Positions 59,489-64,000 of a DNA stretch of 64,000 nucleotides are shown here, in pieces. The notes under the pieces were generated by a model, which did no database searches, had not been told where the DNA came from, and saw nothing but the letters and a program-made list of their open reading frames with translations. Origin of the DNA: Cellulomonas wangleii (GTDB lineage Bacteria > Actinomycetota > Actinomycetes > Actinomycetales > Cellulomonadaceae); assembly GCF_018388445.1 (NCBI RefSeq), contig NZ_CP074405.1, forward strand, positions 3,100,001 through 3,164,000, written 5' to 3'. The translations under genes and the position numbers were made by a program. The number at the start of each line of letters is the position of its first letter. The stretch's first letter is position 1.

Positions 59489-60259
59489 ATGCGTGCGATG
59501 ACGAACGCCACCGGTGTGCCCGCGCTGGAGATCGACGGGCTGCGCAAGGTGTTCGGTGACCACGTCGCCGTCGACCACGTCGCGCTGACCGTCCCCGCGG
59601 GCTCGTGCTTCGGCATGGTCGGCGTCAACGGCGCCGGCAAGACGACGCTGCTCTCGATGGCGACCGGCCTCCTGCGTCCCGACGCGGGCACGGCACGCGT
59701 CTTCGGTGTCGACGTGTGGACGGACGCACCGCGCGCCACGGCCCTGCTCGGCGTCCTGCCCGACGGTCTGGGGATGCCGGAACGGCTCACCGGCGAGGAG
59801 GTCCTCACCTACCTGGGGCTGCTCCGCGGGCTCACCGAGCCCGTGGTCCGCGAGCGCCGGGGCGAGCTGCTCGACGCGCTCGAGCTGCCGCACGGGCGCG
59901 AGCGCCTCGTCGTGGAGTACTCGACGGGCATGCGCAAGAAGCTCGGCCTCGCCGTCGCGCTGCTGCACGGCCCGCGGCTGCTCGTGCTCGACGAGCCACT
60001 CGAGGCGGTCGACCCCGTCTCCGCGCGCACGATCCGGCGCATCCTCGCCGACTTCGTCGCGGGCGGCGGGTCCGTCGTCATCTCCAGCCACGTCATGGCG
60101 CTGGTCGAGCAGATCTGCGACCACGTGGCCGTCGTCGACGAGGGCCGGATGCTCGTCGCCGGACCGCTCGACGAGGTCCGCGCCGGCGCGTCCCTCGAGG
60201 AGCGGTTCACCTCGCTGGTCGGGCTCACGACCGAGCCGGTCGGCCTGTCATGGCTCTGA
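59489..60259 (+). CDS. ABC transporter ATP-binding protein (ABC-2 exporter)
   Basis: The 256-residue ATPase has Walker A VGVNGAGKTTLLSMATGLL, Q-loop GVLPDGLGMPERL, a diverged signature (YSTGMRKKLGLAVAL in place of LSGGQ), Walker B LLVLDEPLEAVDPVSA and switch His VVISSHVMALVEQ. The diverged signature is typical of the CcmA/EcsA-like group. ATG 59489 was chosen by the AGGA site, with ATG 59498 an alternative. It overlaps the permease gene by 10 bp. Confidence 0.88.
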   Translation: MRAMTNATGVPALEIDGLRKVFGDHVAVDHVALTVPAGSCFGMVGVNGAGKTTLLSMATGLLRPDAGTARVFGVDVWTDAPRATALLGVLPDGLGMPERLTGEEVLTYLGLLRGLTEPVVRERRGELLDALELPHGRERLVVEYSTGMRKKLGLAVALLHGPRLLVLDEPLEAVDPVSARTIRRILADFVAGGGSVVISSHVMALVEQICDHVAVVDEGRMLVAGPLDEVRAGASLEERFTSLVGLTTEPVGLSWL

Positions 60260-62142
60260 CGGGCGCACCGACCGCGCCGCTGCACGAGCAGCGGGCGGGC
60301 GGGGCCGGGCGCGTCGGCGCCCCCGCCGTCATGGTGCGCATGCGCGTCGCGCTGCTGCGGCACGCGCTGCGGGACACCGACCGGGCGTTCTGGATCTGGT
60401 TCGCGGGCGGGTGCGGGCTCCTGCTCGCACTCGGCACGGTCGTGGCGTGCGGGCTCGACCCCGACCTCGGTGCCGCGCTGCTCGCCGCGTGGATGCTCGG
60501 GTGGGTCGTCGGGCCGCTGGTCTCCGGCGGGGACGAGGCGCTGCGGGCGGAGATGTTCGTCGCCACCGGGCTCTCGCGGTGGCGACTGGGATGGGCGCTG
60601 CTGACGTCCTCGGTGGTCGGTGTGGCGCCGGTCGTCTCCGCGGTGGCCGTCCTCGGAGTGGTGGCGGTCGGCGTGCGCGGCGGCGTCCTCGCGACGCTGC
60701 TCGCCGTGGTGGCGGCCGCCGCGCAGCTCGCCGTGCTGCTGACGGTCTCGCGCGTCGCGGTGGGCGTCGTCGGTGTGCTCGTGCGGTACCGGGCGGGTGC
60801 CGTCCTCGCGGGCGCGGTCACGGGGCTCGCGCTCGCGCTGCCCTCCCAGGGTTGGGCGCTCGTCGCCGCGCTGGCCGCGCGGGACGCGACGCAGACCCTG
60901 GCCGTGGCGACGCGCGCGGCCCCGTCGGGCTGGGGGCTCGCCGCCGCCGAGGCGGCCGGCCGCGGTGCCTGGGGGCTCGCGGTGGGCGCCGTCGTTGCGC
61001 TGCTCGCCCTGGCAGCGGGCACCTTCGCCCTGTGGTGCGTGCTCCTGCAGGGTCGGACCACCCGCCGCGGCGCGTCGATCCGGCCTCGGCGCCTGCTGTC
61101 CGCGCGCGGTCCCGCGGGGGCGACCGTCCGGGCGCACCTGCGCTCGTCCGCGCGCGACCTCGTGCAGATCAACCGGTTCGCGTTCGCGCTCGCGTACGGC
61201 CTGTTCTTCTGCGCGCTGCCCCTCCTCGTCGGCTGGACGGGGATGCTGCCGTGGGCAGGTGCCGTCTTCGTCGTCATGGCCGCCATGGTGTGGAGCAACC
61301 AGTACGGGCGCGACGGGACGGCCCTGTGGCTGCAGCTCGTGACGCCGGGCGCGCGGCGCATCGACCTGCTGGCACGCCAGGGGACGTTCCTGCTCGCCAC
61401 GGGCCCGCTCGCGCTCGTCCTCACCGCGGGCCTCGTCGCGGCGGCCGGCACCCCGGCGAGCACCTGGCCCTACCTGGCCGCCGCGCTGGCAGCCGCGCTG
61501 GGTGCGGGCGCGGGCGTGACGGCCGCGATGTCCGTGCTCGCCGCCGTCCCGACCACCGATCCGCACCGGCGCGGTGGCGACGTGCTCGCCTCGGGTGGTG
61601 ACGCCCGCGAGACCGGCACCACGTACCTCACGATGGCCCTGGTGGTCGGGCTGACCCTGCCGGCACTGGTCGTCGCGCGCCTCGCCGGCTGGTGGGGCGC
61701 GGTGGCCGGCGTGGCCACGGGCGCGCTGTGCTGCTACCTGCTGACGCGGGTCGCGCTGCGGCACCTCGACGAGCAGGGCGTCGAGCTGCTCACGCTGCTG
61801 CGGCACGGTCGCCGCCCGACCGCCGGCGCGCCCGGCGCCGTGCCGGGGCGGCGACCGGTCGAGCTGACCGGTCGAGAGCAGGCGGTCGTGCTCGGTGCCG
61901 GGATCCTGGGCACGCTCATGCTCTTCCCGCAGGGCATCGTCCCGGCGGTCATCCTGCGTGGCGGCGACCCGACGACCCGGTCGTGGTTCCTGGCCCTGCA
62001 CGTGCCGGCGGCGTGGGCGTGGCCGGTCGTGGCGGTGATGATCACGCTCGGCGCCACGCTGTACTGCGTCAGCGTCTGGCGGTACCGGCGGGCCGCGACG
62101 GCCGCCCGCGGCACCGCCGTACCGGTACCGGCGGACGCCTAG
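60250..62142 (+). CDS. Large ABC-2-type permease
   Basis: The 630-residue membrane protein has about twelve hydrophobic segments in two groups, one to residue 260 and one from 310. A cytoplasmic Arg-rich segment lies between them (TTRRGASIRPRRLLSARGPA). The second half has FALAYGLFFCALPLLVGWTG and MVWSNQYGRDGTALWLQLVT, which resembles fused ABC-2 permeases. It works with the upstream ATPase, whose stop codon lies 10 bp inside this gene. Substrate and direction are not readable; export is the family norm. Confidence 0.82.
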   Translation: MALTGAPTAPLHEQRAGGAGRVGAPAVMVRMRVALLRHALRDTDRAFWIWFAGGCGLLLALGTVVACGLDPDLGAALLAAWMLGWVVGPLVSGGDEALRAEMFVATGLSRWRLGWALLTSSVVGVAPVVSAVAVLGVVAVGVRGGVLATLLAVVAAAAQLAVLLTVSRVAVGVVGVLVRYRAGAVLAGAVTGLALALPSQGWALVAALAARDATQTLAVATRAAPSGWGLAAAEAAGRGAWGLAVGAVVALLALAAGTFALWCVLLQGRTTRRGASIRPRRLLSARGPAGATVRAHLRSSARDLVQINRFAFALAYGLFFCALPLLVGWTGMLPWAGAVFVVMAAMVWSNQYGRDGTALWLQLVTPGARRIDLLARQGTFLLATGPLALVLTAGLVAAAGTPASTWPYLAAALAAALGAGAGVTAAMSVLAAVPTTDPHRRGGDVLASGGDARETGTTYLTMALVVGLTLPALVVARLAGWWGAVAGVATGALCCYLLTRVALRHLDEQGVELLTLLRHGRRPTAGAPGAVPGRRPVELTGREQAVVLGAGILGTLMLFPQGIVPAVILRGGDPTTRSWFLALHVPAAWAWPVVAVMITLGATLYCVSVWRYRRAATAARGTAVPVPADA

Positions 62143-62330
62143 CGGGACGATGGCGCGGACGGCTGCGTGGACGGGTCCGGCGGAGGCTCGGAGCCTCCCT
62201 CGTCCGGCTGGTACCAGTCGCTGAGGGCGGGGTCCTCGGTGTCGAGCCAGGCGCCGGCGCCTTCGTCGGGCTCGGTGGCCACGACACCCACGACGAAGTC
62301 GTCGCCGTGCTCCTCGATCCCGGCCCGCAC
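62139..62330 (-). CDS. Small acidic protein, possibly a frameshifted gene
   Basis: The GTG start at 62330 gives 63 residues with the stretch FVVGVVATEPDEGAGAWLDT and a Pro-rich end. The frame is coding-like further upstream to about 62404 (reading ADLARDPLTLRRRYAREALD), but no start codon exists there and a stop closes it. A second frame covering 62400-62450 reads GEVRDEDDSPSGSA. The join looks like a one-base frameshift or assembly error near 62400. Its stop overlaps the end of the permease gene by 4 bp on the opposite strand. The function is unknown. Confidence 0.45.
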   Translation of the reverse strand: MRAGIEEHGDDFVVGVVATEPDEGAGAWLDTEDPALSDWYQPDEGGSEPPPDPSTQPSAPSSR

Positions 62331-62487
62331 CCCCTGGTCGAGGGCCTCACGCGCGTACCGGCGTCGCAGCGTCAGCGGGTCACGCGCCAGGTCCGCGCCG
62401 CCCGCGGAGCGCTGCCTGACGGGCTGTCGTCCTCGTCGCGGACCTCACCGAGGTGTGCGACGTCACGCCCCCTCGATGCGATCGTCC

Positions 62488-62508
62488 CGATACCCCCAGG
62501 GGTATCGT
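62488..62508 (+). promoter_or_regulatory. CsoR/CstR-type operator overlapping the -10 of the second Cys-rich gene
   Basis: CGATACCCC-CA-GGGGTATCG (62488-62507) is a perfect inverted repeat with 9-bp arms. TATCGT (62503-62508) overlaps its right arm, exactly as at 25347-25352. Both promoters share the GGGGTATCGT core, pointing to one regulator for both loci. Here a leader of about 42 nt precedes the ATG. Confidence 0.8.
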
Positions 62509-62556
62509 CGGATCGCCCGGAGCACCGGGGACCGGACGAACCAGGGAGACCACGAG

Positions 62557-62742
62557 ATGTGCCGAGCAACGACGTGCCGCGTGTGCGGCAGGACCACCTG
62601 GGCGGGCTGCGGGCAGCACGTCGCCTCCGTCAAGCAGACCGTCCCCGCGTCGCAGTGGTGCAACGGCCAGCACACCGCCGCGGAGACCGCGGCCGCCGCC
62701 GCGAGCCGCGGAGGGTTCTTCTCGCGCCTGTTCGGGCGCTGA
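62557..62742 (+). CDS. 61-residue Cys-rich protein, paralogue of the 27.2-kb gene
   Basis: The protein reads MCRATTCRVCGRTTWAGCGQ, then HVASVKQTVPASQWCNGQH and a 20-residue Ala-rich tail ending GGFFSRLFGR. It shares with the 39-residue protein the Met-Cys start, C7 and C10, TTWxGCGQH, VP and Q-x-C. The extra amphipathic basic tail could contact membrane or protein. A GGGAG site precedes the ATG. A CsoR/CstR-like operator stands just upstream, so induction by reactive sulfur species is expected by inference. Confidence 0.8.
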   Translation: MCRATTCRVCGRTTWAGCGQHVASVKQTVPASQWCNGQHTAAETAAAAASRGGFFSRLFGR

Positions 62743-62793
62743 GGGACGGTCGGCCCGACGACCTTCCCGGCAGCGCGCCGTACGATCCGGGAC

Positions 62794-63210
62794 GTGCCAC
62801 TCACCCCCGTCATCCGCGTGAGCGCGGTCGTCCTGCGACGACCCTCGGGCGAGGTCCTCACCGTGCGCAAGCGCGGCACGCACCGCTTCATGCTCCCCGG
62901 CGGCAAGCCGGAGCCGGGCGAGAGCGCCGCCGCCACGGCCGTGCGGGAGGCGCACGAGGAGGTCGGCGTCGTGCTCGACGAGGCACGCCTGCGCGAGCTC
63001 GGCACGTTCCGCGCCGCCGCGGCCAACGAGGCGGGCCACGAGGTCGTCGGCACCGTCTTCGAGCACCCGCTCGACGGCGCGACCGCCCCCGCGGGCGAGA
63101 TCGAGGAGCTGCGCTGGCTCGACCCCGCGGGCGACCTGCCCGACGACCTCGCCCCGCTGCTCGAGCACCACGTGCTGCCGGTGCTGGCGGGCACGACGCC
63201 GCCCGTCTGA
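62794..63210 (+). CDS. Nudix hydrolase
   Basis: The 138-residue single-domain Nudix protein begins IRVSAVVLRRPSGEVLTVRK, with RFMLPGGKPEPGESAAATAV just before REAHEEVGV, a complete Nudix box. A nucleoside diphosphate-linked substrate is expected, such as an oxidised dNTP or ADP-ribose. The GTG start at 62794 lies seven bases after TACGAT (62781-62786), so the message is probably leaderless. It converges on the acetamidase gene, with a shared terminator between them. Confidence 0.93.
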   Translation: MPLTPVIRVSAVVLRRPSGEVLTVRKRGTHRFMLPGGKPEPGESAAATAVREAHEEVGVVLDEARLRELGTFRAAAANEAGHEVVGTVFEHPLDGATAPAGEIEELRWLDPAGDLPDDLAPLLEHHVLPVLAGTTPPV

Positions 63211-63216
63211 CACGGC

Positions 63217-63250
63217 GACCGCCGGCGGGCTCGCGAGCCCACCGGCGGTC
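63217..63250. terminator. Bidirectional terminator between nudix and acetamidase genes
   Basis: GACCGCCGG and CCGGCGGTC (outer arms, 63217-63225 and 63242-63250) plus GGGCTCG/CGAGCCC make a near-perfect stem with one mismatch. It lies between converging genes. Confidence 0.7.
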
Positions 63251-63264
63251 CACCGCCCGTCCTG

Positions 63265-64000
63265 CTAGACCCAGGCCGTCCAGTCCACCTTCGGGATCAG
63301 GCAGTGCACGCCCTTCACCGCGTCCACGACCTGGCTGACCTCGAAGTCTCCGGCGGCCGAGAGGTACGCCAGGGCCACGGCCCGCGGCACCCCGAACCGG
63401 CCGTGCAGGAACGCGACCGCGTGGCGCACGGCCTGCCGCATCGCCTCGTCGAGGTCCGCGTCCATGCCGGTCGGCATCCAGTGCGTCGCCGTCTCCACGA
63501 CCGGGTTGCGCAGCCCGCCGAGCGCGACGTCCGCCTGCGCCGCCGGCACCACGCTCAGCCGCAGGGTCGCGCGCAGCGACGCCTCGAGCGCGGTGAGCGC
63601 GACCTCGCCGTTGCCCTGCGCGAAGTGCGGGTCGCCCGCGTAGAACAGCGCCCCGTCGACCGACACCGGCAGGTACAGCGTGGCGCCCACGCCGGCGTGC
63701 TTGATGTCCATGTTGCCGCCGTGGTCACCCGGCGGCACCGACGGCACGGGCGCGCTGGTGTCCGGGGCGGTCCCCATCAGCCCGAGGAACGGAGCGAGGC
63801 CGAGCTGCACGGTGCGCCCGGGGCCGGCCTCCATGACCCCGACGTCCCGGCCGTCGCGGTGGTCGACCCACGCGAAGTGGCTCACGGAGCCGTCCGTGAT
63901 CATGCGGTCCACGTGGCGGGTGGGCGTCGAGTCCGCGTCCTGCGGGTACTCCCCCGCCAGGGCGCCGAACCCGTGCCGGTTGCTGACGAACCCGTAGGGC
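63265..64000 (-). CDS. Acetamidase/formamidase family protein (N terminus beyond the window)
   Basis: At least 245 residues are visible, open to the window end. They show FmdA/AmdA-type motifs: PYGFVSNRHGFGALAGEYPQ, then DHGGNMDIKHAGVGATLYLP, ALFYAGDPHFAQGNGEVALT (metal-binding Asp-His and Glu) and a C-terminal AVALAYLSAAGDFEVSQVVD. The family hydrolyses formamide or acetamide to ammonia. The N-terminal third lies past position 64000, so completeness is unknown. The stop is TAG at 63265-63267. Confidence 0.9.
   Translation of the reverse strand, partial: PYGFVSNRHGFGALAGEYPQDADSTPTRHVDRMITDGSVSHFAWVDHRDGRDVGVMEAGPGRTVQLGLAPFLGLMGTAPDTSAPVPSVPPGDHGGNMDIKHAGVGATLYLPVSVDGALFYAGDPHFAQGNGEVALTALEASLRATLRLSVVPAAQADVALGGLRNPVVETATHWMPTGMDADLDEAMRQAVRHAVAFLHGRFGVPRAVALAYLSAAGDFEVSQVVDAVKGVHCLIPKVDWTAWV

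Overview
The window is very G+C-rich DNA with actinobacterial gene content: GTG starts, 4-bp start/stop overlaps, a MutT1-type Nudix/phosphatase fusion, a DtxR/IdeR-type iron box, a small DUF7455-like zinc protein and a secreted GH62 arabinofuranosidase with a ricin-type carbohydrate-binding domain. A Cellulomonas-like plant-polysaccharide degrader (Micrococcales) is the best guess. It looks like ordinary chromosome. I see no rRNA, tRNA, CRISPR array, insertion sequence or prophage.

0-9 kb: a phosphate block (3' end of polyphosphate kinase, MutT1-like protein, then a DUF47/PhoU-like protein with a PiT transporter on the opposite strand), an uncharacterised gene, a sugar/H+ symporter, a DHA2 drug exporter whose promoter lies under two MarR-type operators with a MarR gene just downstream, a NERD-domain protein and MsrB. 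9-13 kb: a GGDEF-EAL protein followed by a compact SipW-type secretion cassette (TasA/CalY-like protein, SipW-like signal peptidase, and a 70-residue protein with the same type of signal). 13-24 kb: a flavin monooxygenase/FMN reductase pair, a cysteine-less HesB-like protein, an EEP phosphohydrolase, a nucleotidyltransferase-like protein, a YjbR-like protein, an ABC exporter divergent from a TetR regulator, an aldo/keto reductase, a zinc alcohol dehydrogenase, a DUF4232-like membrane protein and an ATP-grasp enzyme.

25-28 kb: a sulfur-stress locus with a CoA-disulfide reductase-rhodanese fusion under a palindromic CsoR/CstR-type operator, a 39-residue Cys-rich protein and a CsoR-family regulator that lacks the copper-binding His and so looks like the persulfide sensor CstR. 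A paralogous Cys-rich gene near 62.6 kb has a nearly identical operator, so two distant loci probably form one regulon. 28-33 kb: a translationally coupled ABC transporter-histidine kinase-response regulator operon. 33-40 kb: a 2,266-residue secreted vWA protein with about 15 prealbumin-like repeats and a cell-wall-sorting-like C terminus. 40-44 kb: an iron-siderophore uptake operon behind two DtxR/IdeR boxes.

44-64 kb: a quinone-oxidoreductase-like protein, TetR regulator and SGNH esterase; an uncharacterised two-gene cassette encoding a CorA-shaped membrane protein; the GH62 enzyme; a DUF7455-like protein; a UvrD/PcrA-like helicase; an uncharacterised three-gene membrane operon with an RDD protein; a PAQR/hemolysin III protein; a heme-degrading-domain protein ending in a 16-bp tandem repeat; an old-yellow-enzyme/dienoyl-CoA-reductase-like flavoprotein; an ABC-2 type transporter; a small acidic gene with a possible frameshift; the second Cys-rich gene; a Nudix hydrolase; and the C-terminal part of an acetamidase/formamidase cut by the window edge. 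Family assignments rest on motif recognition by eye. No database search was possible.
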